DNA of 64,000 nucleotides from Isoetes taiwanensis (taxonomy: Eukaryota > Streptophyta > Lycopodiopsida > Isoetales > Isoetaceae). The stretch is from contig JAJEKV010000004.1 of assembly GCA_021234155.1 (NCBI GenBank), forward strand, positions 29,047,305 to 29,111,304, written 5' to 3'. This document shows, piece by piece, positions 1 to 10,890 of this stretch. The notes under the pieces were generated by a model that was given only the letters and a program-made list of their open reading frames with translations, was not told the origin of the DNA and did no database searches. The position numbers and the translations under genes were made by a program. Within the stretch, counting starts at the first letter, position 1. Each line of letters begins with the position of its first letter.

Positions 1-1783
1 TGATCGAATTGGCATACAATATTGCAATGCTAGCACTGCTCAAAACATGTCTTACATTGCTATAAGTGGTCCAATTAGTCCACTTATGTAACTTTATTTT
101 GACTTGGCCAACTCTTGGTCCAATATAGACATTAGGCAAGAATTTCAAAACACTCAACTTCGTTGGCCAGATCAAAACAATAGCAGTCAAGCTTTTATTG
201 TTGAATTATCCTATAGGCCTTGCTTTTTCAACAAATGTCAATTGTTAAGAATGCATCCTAGACCTTGGTTTGCAAAATTCTTGAAGCACACGACACATTT
301 CCTGCTGGATCTAGCCCAGCCTACCAGCTACATACTCACACTCTATGCCTACTGGAAGTAACCAGAAACATTGCTATTTTGAGCAGGAAATTTGCTCCAT
401 TCCAGCTAGAAGTAACAAGAAAAATTGCTATTTCTAGCAAGAAAACCCTGCTATTTCTAAACTGTGCCTGTTGGATCTAGCCTAACTACATATACTCCAT
501 TCTTTTCTGCTATTTCCAAGCTATAGTATGAATTTTCAAGGTTCTGGGGTACTTTTCGATCGAAATTCAAACTTCAATAGACATGTAGAACCCAAATGCT
601 CAACTAGCCCCTCTCCCCCCCCTCCGTGGCCTTCCCCACTTGAAACTATATGCAACATGGATTACTCGAGGCTACAAATAACAAACCTTTTAACTCTTGC
701 CCACAACCAAACAAACCTTTATCCAACATCCAAACTTAGTTTCAAAAAGCATTTCCACAATGATATGATTGATAGACCAAATTGATTAGATGTTGTTCTA
801 TTTACTACCGACGATTTCACAACTCTTAATCCTAGACGTGCAGCCAAGATGTGAAATATTACTGGTATAAAGCTTTTTGATTAATATAATTTGATCAATG
901 TGATGCCTCCCCTTCTACGAATCTTATGATAAAAGGTCTTCTAGATTGGAAATGTCTGAATCTTTTATATGACTACAATTTCGTAATTGTGCAACTTAAT
1001 AAGTTCAATGCATTTTTTCTAAAAAATTACAATTCGCATAAATTCTTCATTGGACAAGTATACATTGTGTTGCCCTATCACACAATAGTTTTTCGAGCTT
1101 CACTCCCCTTCTAGCATCGACCTTCAATGCTAAACTCGATATGACGCGACATGGCCGCACTCATTGATGGACCATAAGCAAGAGAGTGTCTTTTGAATGG
1201 TTTCCGATGCCATCAAAGACATATAGGGTTCTTTTATCCTATTGTCTAATAGTGCAACTAGTTTTGTTCACGTCAACAAAATTGCAACTATACTATAACT
1301 GTAACTCCGCTGTTGGATATAATACAAGTAGTACACGGCTTGCACGTAGCTTTTCATGTCTATGTCTAATAACTCTTCAAGTTCATTGGTTCAATGATTT
1401 GTTGATGCACACCTTAACAAAATACATTATTAGCACTAGACAAAAGAAACAGAAATGATAAACAACACAAGGGGAACAAACAATAGATATTGTATAAACT
1501 CATGTTTTCCCATCAAAAACCACATGCTATTTTTTCGAGGGGTGATTACAATAGCCATCCACAATTTTAATTGATCCATGAAATATGAATGGAATGCTAT
1601 ATATTTTTAGAAAATTTGCACGTCATAAACATTAGTTTCCCAAGGGCCACAGACCGACCATAGAACCCAATTCAAGAAGTGGAACGCATCAGCTGTCTGT
1701 TCTAGGCAGGTAGGCCACACATCAGAAAAATCAAATTTAAAAAACAGATATCAAACCATTTAGTCCTGTCGAGTTCACATGGA

Positions 1784-1802
1784 CGCCGGGCACCATAACT
1801 AG
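1784..1802 (+). mobile_element. Helitron 3' terminus, damaged (unit 1)
   Basis: Only the right arm of the hairpin (GCCGGGC) remains before ACCATAACTAG and the following T. The left arm present in units 2 and 3 is deleted here (CATGG joins directly to ACGCCGGGC). Known family rule: Helitrons end in CTRR, preceded by a short GC-rich hairpin 10-12 nt upstream, and insert before T. Confidence 0.6.
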
Positions 1803-2705
1803 TAATAATGGTTTTTCAATTCTTGAAGAAACCAATTGTTTTTATTGTAAAAATACACTTGCAAGAGCTTGAAAATGCTTATAATAGTACTAGAAAAGGT
1901 GCCCAGCAATGTGGCACTATTTCTATTATATATGGTGTTTGGCTAGGATTACTCTATAGGCTATTCTACATATGTGCATGCATAGAAATGAAGGGCATGT
2001 TAAAACAAAAAAGATGCCAATCCAGATTACATTCAACTTCATGAATAGGCAATATGCAGGCATTACCAATGCATATATTATAGGCGTTCATGCAGGTACC
2101 TCATTTTGTTGAAGGTGTGCTAGGCATCTCTTTTTTGTGGCTGGATGCATGTGCAAATGCATGCCACAATACCACTATTTTGTTGATGTCCAGTTCTAGC
2201 AGTGGGCTAGGTATGTCTGTATTTTATGCAAACCACTAGATTTGTCATTTATGATAAAGCCATGTAATATACAACAGTGTGGATAATTTGATTTGAATCT
2301 GTCTGTTGTCTTTAACAGCTTGGTCTATCAAGTATTCCGAACTGCAATATTTTCAGCTATATGCAGCATGGTGAAGGCTAGCTATGTCCAGCATGGTGAA
2401 CGCTAACTCTTCCCATACAATATGATTGTAATCTTTAATTTTGAGCTTGGTTGCTACATCTAACCAACGATCAGAGAAACTCCATGTTTGCAACTTGGAC
2501 AGTTTTCCGTGTCAGGTTAGCAAAACAGGAATTCCTCAAATGATGTATTTGATGTAATGGTAATCTGCCATGAATTTATGGGATCTGTCCAGTTAGGAAA
2601 ATATGCTCACTCATTTTATTACTGCTATCTACTTAAGACACATTTCCAACCAAGTTGGTAAGGGAAAATATTCAGCTCTGTTTTTCTTTCCAACAGGCAG
2701 CAAAT

Positions 2706-2890
2706 GGCAAGAAGGAAGGAAGAATAGAATAAGTATAGGAAGGAAGGAAGTATATTTTAACGTCCGCGGAGACCAACTGGCCTATGAGACGGTTTTACAA
2801 TATAGCGGAAAGTTCCCAAACACAAACCACAGAAACCCTGTACAATATGTCTCTACCACTGGGATGAAAAAACCCCCCGTGTGGCAAGAG
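2706..2890 (-). mobile_element. LINE 3' tail fragment (unit 1)
   Basis: Read on the minus strand, this ends with ATAGGCCAGTTGGTCTCCG, a GGACGTTAAAA stretch and a TTCC-rich tail. The same order (TCCCATAGACCGATTGGTCT, CGTGGACGATAAAA, simple-sequence tail) closes the LINEs at 20041-20965 and 43776-46150. It is a 5'-truncated copy with only 3' UTR. Confidence 0.7.
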
Positions 2891-3571
2891 CTAGAGGGCA
2901 GTTGAACCAGGAAGAGGTATGCAAGTAAGTAATAGGCTGCCATCATTGCACCTTAAAGATTTGTGCACTGCACATGATGAGTTTTGTTATCTTAAAGGCG
3001 CCAGTGGTGACGTTTAGTGTGCGGATTTTTTTTTACTCAAGTTTGAAATTCCCTTATCTCTGAATAATTTCGGACATAACCCTTTTGTTGCAGGACAAAA
3101 CCATTTAGGGGCACATTCTTTGCATGGAACAAGTCGTCTTCAATTGCATAGCACTGTTTGGATCCACATTGAAGTATGCAGTAAAAAGGTCAACCAATGG
3201 TTTTGAGGGGGTTAATGTTAAAAAAAGCGTTTGATCACGAGAGATGCTTATAGATTAATAATGAGCATAATTTTATTAAAGGAAACGAATGATAGAATTG
3301 CCATATCTGAAAAGGAACGGGTCAAAAAGAAAGGAAAGTCATAAACTTACATAATAGATGTATTTTACATTTATGGGTCGACTAATAGTCATGATTTTTT
3401 ACATGCAATCTTTCAAGCCTAATATGATGCTAAGGAAAATTGTTTCCAAGGAGCAAATATGGACATGGAAAATGCATGAAATGCAGAGCTTTTAACTTCT
3501 AGCTTGCTAAATGACAAGTTATTAGTATATCTATCTTTTAATGATGATTGTATACAATGTTTCAACTCTTT

Positions 3572-5644
3572 TGATCGAATTGGAATACAATATTTCAATG
3601 CTAGCACTGCTCAAAACATGTCTTACATTGCTATAAGTGGTCCAATTAGCCCACTTATGTAACTTTATTTTGACTTGGCCAACTCTTGGTCCAATATAGA
3701 CATTAGGCAAGAATTTCAAAACACTCAACTTCGTTGGCCAGATCAAAACAATGGCAGTCAAGCTTTTATTGTTGAATGTATCCTAGGCCTTGCTTTTTCA
3801 ACAAATGTCAATTGTTAAGAATGCATCCTAGACCTTGGTTTGCGAAATTCTTGAAGCACACGACACATTTCCTGTTGGATCTAGCCTAGCCTACCAGCTA
3901 CATACTCACACTCTATGCCTACTGGAAGTAACCAGAAGCATTGCTATTTTGAGCAGGAAATTTGCTCCATTCCATTTAGAAGCAACAAGAAAAATTGCTA
4001 TTTCTAGCAAGAAAACCCTGCTATTTCTAAACTGTGCCTGTTGGATCTAGCCTAACTACATACTCATACTCCATTCTTTTCTGCTATTTCCAAGCTATAG
4101 TATGAATTTTCAAGGTTCTGGGGTATTTTTCGATCGAAATTCAAACTTCAATAGACATGTAGAACCCAAATGCTCAACTAGCCCCTCTCCCCCCCTCCGT
4201 GGCCTTCCCCACTTGAAACTATATGCAACATGGATTACTCGAGGCTACAAATAACAAACCTTTTAACTCTTGCCCACAACCAAACAAACCTTTATCCAAC
4301 ATCCAAACTTAGTTTCAAAAAACATTTCCACAATGATATGATTGATAGACCAAATTGATTAGATGTTGTTCTATTTACTACCGACGATTTCACAACTCTT
4401 AATCCTAGATGTGCAGCCAAGATGTGAAATATTACTGGTATAAAGCTTTTTGATTAATATAATTTGATCAATGTGATGCCTCCCCTTCTACGAATCTTAT
4501 GATAAAAGGTCTTCTAGATTGGAAATGTCTGAATCTTTTATATGACTACAATTTCGTAATTGTGCAACTTAATAAGTTCAATGCATTTTTTCTAAAAAAT
4601 TACAATTCGCATAAATTCTTCATTGGACAAGTATACATTGTGTTGCCCTATCACACAATAGTTTTTCGAGCTTCACTCCCCTTCTAGCATCGACCTTCAA
4701 TGCTAAACTCGATATGACGCGACATGGCCGCACTCATTGATGGACCATAAGCAAGAGAGTGTCTTTTGAATGGTTTCCGATGCCATCAAAGACATATAGG
4801 GTTCTTTTATCCTATTGTCTAATAGTGCAACTATTTTTGTTCACGTCAACAAAATTGCAACTATACTATAACTGTAACTCCGCTGTTGGATATAATACAA
4901 GTAGTACACGGCTTGCACGTAGCTTTTCATGTCTATGTCTAATAACTCTTCAAGTTCAGTGGTTCAATGATTTGTTGATGCACACCTTAACAAAATACAT
5001 TATTAGCACTAGACAAAAGAAACAGAAATGATAAACAACACAAGGGGAACAAACAATAGATATTGTATAAACTCATGTTTTCCCATCAAAAACCACATGC
5101 TATTTTTTCGAGGGGTGATTACAATAGCCATCCACAATTTTAATTGATCCATGAAATATGAATGGAATGCTATATATTTTTAGAAAATTTGCACGTCATA
5201 AACATTAGTTTCCCAAGGGCCACAGACCGACCATAGAACCCAATTCAAGAAGTGGAACGCATCAGCTGTCTGTTCTAGGCAGGTAGGCCACACATCAGAA
5301 AAATCAAATTTAAAAAACAGATATCAAACCATTTAGTCCTGTCGAGTTCACATGGATCTAAAGCCCAGCAACGCCGGGCACCATAACTAGTAATAATGGT
5401 TTTTCAATTCTTGAAGAAACCAATTGTTTTTATTGTAAAAATACACTTGCAAGAGCTTGAAAATGCTTATAATAGTACTAGAAAAGGTGCCCAGCAATGT
5501 GGCACTATTTCTATTATATATGGTGTTTGGCTAGGATTACTCTATAGGCTATTCTACATATGTGCATGCATAGAAATGAAGGGCATGTTAAAACAAAAAA
5601 GATGCCAATCCAGATTACATTCAACTTCATGAATAGGCAATATG
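3572..5644. repeat. Tandem unit 2, left part, cut by an LTR element
   Basis: This is the second copy of the 3.57 kb unit, collinear with 1-2060. It runs up to ATATG at 5640-5644, where the LTR retrotransposon begins. The unit resumes at 15987. In its left part unit 2 shares several substitutions with unit 3 against unit 1, for example GGAATACAATATTTCAATG instead of GGCATACAATATTGCAATG, so units 2 and 3 look like the more recent duplicates. No gene is recognised here. Confidence 0.93.
5363..5390 (+). mobile_element. Helitron 3' terminus (unit 2)
   Basis: Hairpin GCCCAGCaacGCCGGGC (one mismatch in a 7-bp stem), then 11 nt ending in CTAG, then T. This has the layout of a Helitron 3' end. I could not locate the 5' TC end or any Rep/helicase coding sequence, so the element is non-autonomous or decayed. 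Confidence 0.68.
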
Positions 5645-7403
5645 TGTGACGTTCCAGGCATTCATACGGTATACGTATGCACGCCGGGACACGTCACTAG
5701 GACATAAGGGGGTAATTGGCTAAGTGGGCGTCGACCACAATGGTTTTATTTAGCTATGTTAATAAATCCATTGTGGATAATTATAAAGTATATAGCCTAA
5801 TTACCCTAATTAAGCTAAATTAGTTAATTCGCACCAACAAGGGGGTGCCACTTGGCCCAAATCGATTGGGCAAGGCATGGTTTCCATTTTGGACACCCAA
5901 ATTAGGGCTTTTGTGCCCCAATTCGAATTAGGAGCAGCTGGAGATGGAGGAGAGGAGCTGTTGGGAAGCCCAAGGAGCATTTGGCCTAAGGACTGCTTGG
6001 CGCCCAAGGAGCAGCTGAGTGGCCTAAGGACTCTTGGCGCTTAAGGAGCAGGTGAGCTTAAAGGATTCTTTGGCTTAAAGGAGCAGCTGAGCGCCCAAGG
6101 ACTGTTGCTGACCTCACCAAAATCACTAAACAACCCCTAGTCATTCTTTGTCACCCAAATGACAAAGACTATGGAAGCACCCCACGATAACGGGTCCACC
6201 AAACACCGGTTGGTAGTAGTTTAGTTGTGAATTCTAGGGTAGCGCCTGCATTTTGCACTTGTTGTGATGTTCTCGCTCGTTCTCTACGTGTTTTTAATGG
6301 TAGGAACTAACCCTTGATTGTAAAGGTAAGTTCTCTTTATATTCGATTCTGGGTTTGGTTCCTAAAAAGGATGGATTGATAGTTCTTTGTATGGTATCAC
6401 TGGAAATGGGGAAATAAGGGCGGGGTAGAGACCTCGAACTCATATACGTTAGTATGTTCCTAGATAAAACCACAGTAATTCCCAATATTGCGGCACTGTG
6501 CACAAGAGCCCACCGGGTCCTAGATGCTATGGTGCGGCTTAGCACCGGACAAAGGAACACGGTGGTGACATGAGGGGTGGGGTCTTGCACGAGCATACAA
6601 GGCTCCCGAGACTCCTACAATTGGGCTGGGCCTGATAGCCGGGTCACGTAGAGGGCGGGTATGGGTCCGACACTCCACGGGTGTAGAGGTGTGATCCATT
6701 ATGGAGCACCTTGCACTTTGAGTAGATTTAGGGTGAGTAGGTCTGCATGCCGGATGCGGGGTCGCTGATGCGCACGTATTCTCTAGCTCACCCATGGAAC
6801 CACCGCGGATTCCGGAAGGGGCGCTTCCCGACCCGCCTCATCGGACCAAGCGTCATGAACACGGAGTAGGTTCAAAGGGTGATACCTTGAGCTCTGCGTC
6901 TCAGGGAAGGCTATAGCGAAGCCATAGCATGAATCGACCCATCCGCAAAGTGTACGGGAGGAGGGGCGGATGGAGTGGACAACCCTAGCCGATGTTCTAT
7001 GCCGATAACGCCATGCCAAGACTCGGTCTGCTGATCTCTTGAGGCCCAGCCGTCGGTCGATCCACACCGAGTCCGTAGGGGTAGAACACGGGGTGCAGGC
7101 GTTTTCTTAGGTTTAGATGCATATTCTATGCCGTTGGTATTTGGATGGATGCGCCACCCTTCGTGGTGGTTATTTATATATGATTTATGCTGTGTGCTAA
7201 CCCTTGTATTCATGCTTCCGCGACGTAGGAGTCCCATTGAAGGCGTGGGCCGAATGACCCCTTCGTGTCCTTCTTTCGGGCATCATTTCATAGATGGCCC
7301 GAAATAGACGGAGGGCCCTGCTCATGGTGAGATGGTTGCCATGGGAGGGGAAAGTCCCCGTATGTATACGGCCGAGGGTCGTATATATTCAGGGAGCGTC
7401 ACA
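5645..7403 (+). repeat. 5' LTR of element A
   Basis: Starts TGTGACGTTCC and ends GAGCGTCACA, giving 7-bp inverted ends. A degenerate AAGGAGCAGCTG-rich minisatellite lies at about 5935-6100. The last 306 bp (7098-7403) appear identical to the right LTR, while the rest differs at many small indels, mostly in GC-rich spots. Confidence 0.93.
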
Positions 7404-7404
7404 G

Positions 7405-7417
7405 TGGTATCAGAGCC
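7405..7417 (+). promoter_or_regulatory. Primer-binding site (initiator Met-tRNA type)
   Basis: TGGTATCAGAGCC lies one base after the LTR end. This is the usual plant LTR-retrotransposon PBS, complementary to the 3' end of initiator methionine tRNA. It sets the element's orientation as plus. Confidence 0.9.
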
Positions 7418-7784
7418 ATGATTCTGGTTGACCGGAATCATAGCACTGGCCAAACTCTAACTCGTAGCTCGTCGGTTAGGTTTAAAGAAGTTAGGGCGAC
7501 TGGAGGACCCAAGTTTGGAGGGGCTATAACCTTTTGTAGGTAGCTGGGATGAAGGCGGAAATGGCTCCATTGGATCGGGCGTACCCCAAATACCCTAGGA
7601 CAGTCGTTAGCTGGCGAAAAATGGTCAAGGAGGGGCCCCGAAAGTCAACTCGGGCGCCGCTTGCTTTTGATCGACTCACAGACGCGGTAGAAACGCGTAT
7701 AATGCTGTCGGCGCCCGACCGTATAAAACGCGTATTTCCGCCGTATAAAAATTTTATTATTTTTCTTTATATACATATTTTATG

Positions 7785-7862
7785 GCGCCTCAACCCAGAT
7801 TTGAACCCATGACCTCTGAACTCCAAACCTAGGTGCCTACCACCACACCAAGCTCTCTTGAA
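7785..7862 (-). mobile_element. tRNA-like SINE head 1
   Basis: On the minus strand a TGGTGTGGTGG stretch (A-box-like) is followed about 35 nt later by GGTTCAAATC (B-box-like; plus 7798-7807). That is the spacing of an internal Pol III promoter in tRNA-derived SINEs. It lines up with the next entry at TTGGTTTGG, CAGA, GGTCA and GGGTTCAA. I could not define the tail or target duplication. Confidence 0.45.
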
Positions 7863-7939
7863 TGTAATATTACGTTTCACATATTTCTTATACACATATG
7901 GAACTCTATTTCTCTGCATAGCAACTTTTATATAAAAGG

Positions 7940-8016
7940 GTACTATGGGGTCTTGAACCCCTGACCTTCTGCACCCAAACCAACACCTTCACCAGTAAGC
8001 CAACTTCTTTCTTGAA
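7940..8016 (-). mobile_element. tRNA-like SINE head 2
   Basis: On the minus strand TGGCTTACTGG (A box, plus 7992-8002) is followed by GGTTCAAGACC (B box, plus 7949-7959). The order and spacing are those of a tRNA gene's internal promoter, but the stem pairing of a real tRNA is not evident. It is the same family and orientation as the head about 150 bp away. Confidence 0.5.
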
Positions 8017-8118
8017 GGGATATAACCCTTTTTCTAATATTTATAATGCATCTATATTTTAAAATTAGAGCCGTGCCTTTGGTAAACCCACGAAGTGGAG
8101 GCAAGAACTCCGCCGAGG

Positions 8119-8422
8119 GCAAGCTCTCTCGCCATAGCCGGAGCAAGCTCTCGCCATAGCCGCCCGGACAAGCTCTCTCGCCATAGCCGCCCGAGCAAGC
8201 TCTCTCGCCACGCCGGAGCAAGCTCTCTCGCCATAGCCGCCGGAGCAAGCTCTCTCGCCATAGCCGCCGGAGCAAGCTCTCTCGCCATAGCCCGGAGCAA
8301 GCTCTCTCGCCATAGCCACGGAGCAAGCTCTCTCGCCATAGCCGGGACAAGCTCTCTCGCCATAGCCGCCGGGGCAAACTCTCGCCATAGCCGCCGGAGT
8401 AAGCACTCTTGCCATGGCCCGG
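8119..8422. repeat. 27-bp minisatellite inside element A
   Basis: About eleven copies of a unit close to AGCAAGCTCTCTCGCCATAG plus CCGCCGG, with units shortened by a few bases in places. Because 27 is a multiple of three, several frames on both strands stay open and give repetitive peptides (minus strand: MARELAP-like). I treat these as by-products, not genes. Confidence 0.92.
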
Positions 8423-10745
8423 GAGTCGACCTTTCTCTTCGCCATAGTCAACCGGATAGCGTTAACCATATATAAAGCTAGTATCCCTAGGAATAAACCG
8501 ACCAAATGACACGACGTAATCTAGCAAGTCCGCCAACTTGTTATGATAACATCAACTCACTTGGTGGGACTAATTCGAATTTAATTAACGATGTGGCAAC
8601 TCTCTAGAATAGCAAAGCATGTGTTATATCCTGGATATTCTTTAGGCGGACGATAATAATGTCCGGTTATCGGCGTTCCTCGATCCATAACTTTAATTAT
8701 TATTGTCCTTTGGCGGATGCCTTGATAACCACGGTTTCTTGCCCCTTGCCATGATTCAATCCATACTACATTCATATGCTTTATATTAGACCTTATTCGA
8801 CGTTATATAAGTAATGTTTTATAAACATAATTCTAATTAACGTTGCCTCACTCTAGTGTCTAAACCTTGACTCGTCTCAGTTCAGAGAAAGGATCTCTTT
8901 GTCGTCCAACCGACTAGGGACTGCCATGCAGCACCCCTCTAGACCATCGGTTTGGATTCCTTTGATCCTACCACCCTTCAATATTCCTTCTCATTGGTCT
9001 TGTTCCTTTTACGGATCACTTCCTCTAGATCATGGCACATACTCTGAAATACGTAATGAGTCCTTTTGTTGGGTACAAACCTTGGTATCATTTTGTGCCA
9101 AACTTCACGCCTATATGGCTATGAGTAGTTATCGACCACCACACTTTGTCAAAGTGACAATGATCTACCCTTTTATTTAGAGTTGTTCTCCCGTACAATC
9201 CAATGCCACCCAACCATTGTTGATTACTCACCTCCTTCTAGGGTATCCAAATATGGTTGGGGCAAAGTATTTCCAACCATTCCTTTAATCCCCAAATGGC
9301 GTTTAAGTTCCACAAATGAACTTACGTATTCCAAGGGGTTATGTGAATGTCCCAAAGGATAGTACCACCCAAAGACCCCCCAAGGTAGGCCTCCTCTATT
9401 CAGAGATATTGTGTTCAAGTCTCTGGGGGTTTATTAAAAATGTCCTTGGTGAATTCAATTCACCATCTTGTCTTAGGACATGGAAGTCTTCTTCCCTAAG
9501 CCATGCACCAAATCTTTAAGGAGTTTTTCAGCTCTTGCTGCCTTTCAAGCCGCAAATCTACCTTTGTATATTAGCAATGACCACCCTTCATGTTAGGTAA
9601 TAACCTATCTATCCAGATTGCTAAATATCATGCATCAGCCACATCATATACAAATCATCCTTTAGTTGTGATCTATATTCAGTAGAGTCACCAATCCAAT
9701 TACTCCTTTACGTATCCGTTAACCGTCTTGTGCCTTCTAAGCCACTATTATATGGCCCTTATAATGTAAACCTACCTATCATTGGGGGTTATAATCCAAC
9801 ATTGTCCTACATCCTGGAAATGTTACTCATTACATTTCTCTGTCATGATGTCATGTCTTTGTTACGGCATTCCAAATGACTTGGCATCCGCATTTAAGCC
9901 ATAGTCATGACCTAAGAGGGGTGAGCCTTAGGTATAAATCGTGAATTACAAGGTGCTTGCCTTGTACTTTGTGAGCCTTTCTACAATTATCTATGTTGAG
10001 ACAACACGGACTTGTATCCATGTTCGAGACCTCCATGAAACCCATGGCGTCACCTCTGCCTGATCCAGGTATGGATCATGTGGGAAAGCTAGTTTTAGGT
10101 GTCTATTCAAGACACATTTTAACTTCTAGCATGTAACTCCTATTTGATACCTATCCTGGAATTGTACTATTGTACTACTCAACCCCACTACCTTAAGCTT
10201 TATTCTATTGGCCGTTGACATTTACTTCAAGTGCAAACTACCACATCACACCCTAGCATGCAACGGATTGATCATCCTTTGCACATTTCGAACGTATCTC
10301 CAGACCCTCCATCAGTAACTTTAGGATACGCTCGTCTTTCTCTCCTAGTGTCACCACCTAGATTACCTCTCCAGCATGTTTATCGTATGTGTCCATGCTA
10401 TGTACATAACAAACATATATCCTCATCCCACAATGCTAGAGATCTGCTCTAACTTAGCTGAAATGTAACCTTTGTAGTTCTTATGATGTGGCTGTACCAC
10501 CTACTTCCCAAATGGGCAGGGGCCAACTCTACGTTGGACTTGTACATGCTGATGTATTCACATGTGCAGGCCAGTAAGCAGTACGTGACTTGCCCATGTA
10601 TGGATCTGCATAGAAGAGTTTAAGCACCAAGGTGCATTTAACATACTTATCATAAGAAGGTTTAAGGATACTTCCTTCTATTGCAGTTTTCGATTAACCG
10701 TCATTTGTTTAACTAACCCCAATGCTGAGGACATCATTATTTTCT

Positions 10746-10758
10746 AAGAGGGGGTGAA
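10746..10758 (+). other. Internal polypurine tract
   Basis: AAGAGGGGGTGAA directly precedes a second TGTGACGTTCC inside the interior of element A, as a PPT precedes a 3' LTR. It matches the PPT position of element B. Confidence 0.7.
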
Positions 10759-10890
10759 TGTGACGTTCCATGTATTTATATGGTATATGTATAAATAAGC
10801 TGACACGTCACCCAATAAAGGTACGCCACCATGGAGTATCTTACAAGGGGTTGACCTAAAAGGGATGAATTTAAACTTATGGTACTTTAA
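10759..10890 (+). repeat. Embedded partial LTR (element-B type)
   Basis: TGTGACGTTCCATGTATTTA, then CACGTCACCC, AAAGGTACGCCACCATGG and GGGGTTGACC, matches in order the start of the element-B LTR read on the minus strand from 57634 (CGTTCCACGTATTTATACGG, CACGTCACTCCC, AAAGGTACGCTACCATGG, GGGGTTACC). The homology fades after about 130 bp. Confidence 0.72.

Larger units (their letters stand above)
1..3571. repeat. Tandem unit 1 (about 3.57 kb)
   Basis: The sequence starting TGATCGAATTGG at position 1 starts again at 3572 and at 17491. Unit 1 and unit 2 match almost base for base over the whole period. Differences are single substitutions and small indels, such as a missing hairpin arm near 1782 and an extra GGAA near 2745. 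The only open frames are short (up to 100 codons), contain no motif I recognise and recur only because the DNA recurs, so I call no gene. The unit contains a Helitron-type 3' end near 1802 and a LINE 3' tail in reverse near 2706-2890. The true left edge may lie outside the window. Confidence 0.93.
7418..10745 (+). other. Interior of element A, first part: no recognisable gag-pol
   Basis: An open stretch at 7549-7812 sits where gag would begin, but I see no capsid or zinc-knuckle motif in it. Two tRNA-like SINE heads and a 27-bp minisatellite follow. From about 8430 to 10740 both strands carry only short frames without retroviral motifs. Just before 10746 the sequence (CCCCAATGCTGAGGACA) matches the region upstream of the polypurine tract of element B at 57634, so this part is the end of another element's interior. 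Confidence 0.6.

Noticed and set aside
1808-2044. 78-codon frame conserved in tandem units 1 and 2 and extended in unit 3
   Set aside because: It follows the Helitron end in each unit and is conserved only because the DNA is recently duplicated; no motif or start context supports a gene.
7940-8016. Functional tRNA gene
   Set aside because: A- and B-box-like motifs are present, but I cannot pair an acceptor stem or anticodon arm, and a sister copy lies nearby, which fits a SINE head better.
8119-8422. Possible CRISPR-like array
   Set aside because: The repeats are directly adjacent with no unique spacers, and the context is a eukaryotic retrotransposon.
7943-8505. Repetitive 103-146-codon frames on both strands near 8.1-8.4 kb
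   Set aside because: A 27-bp repeat unit keeps several frames open automatically; no frame is favoured and no domain is present.
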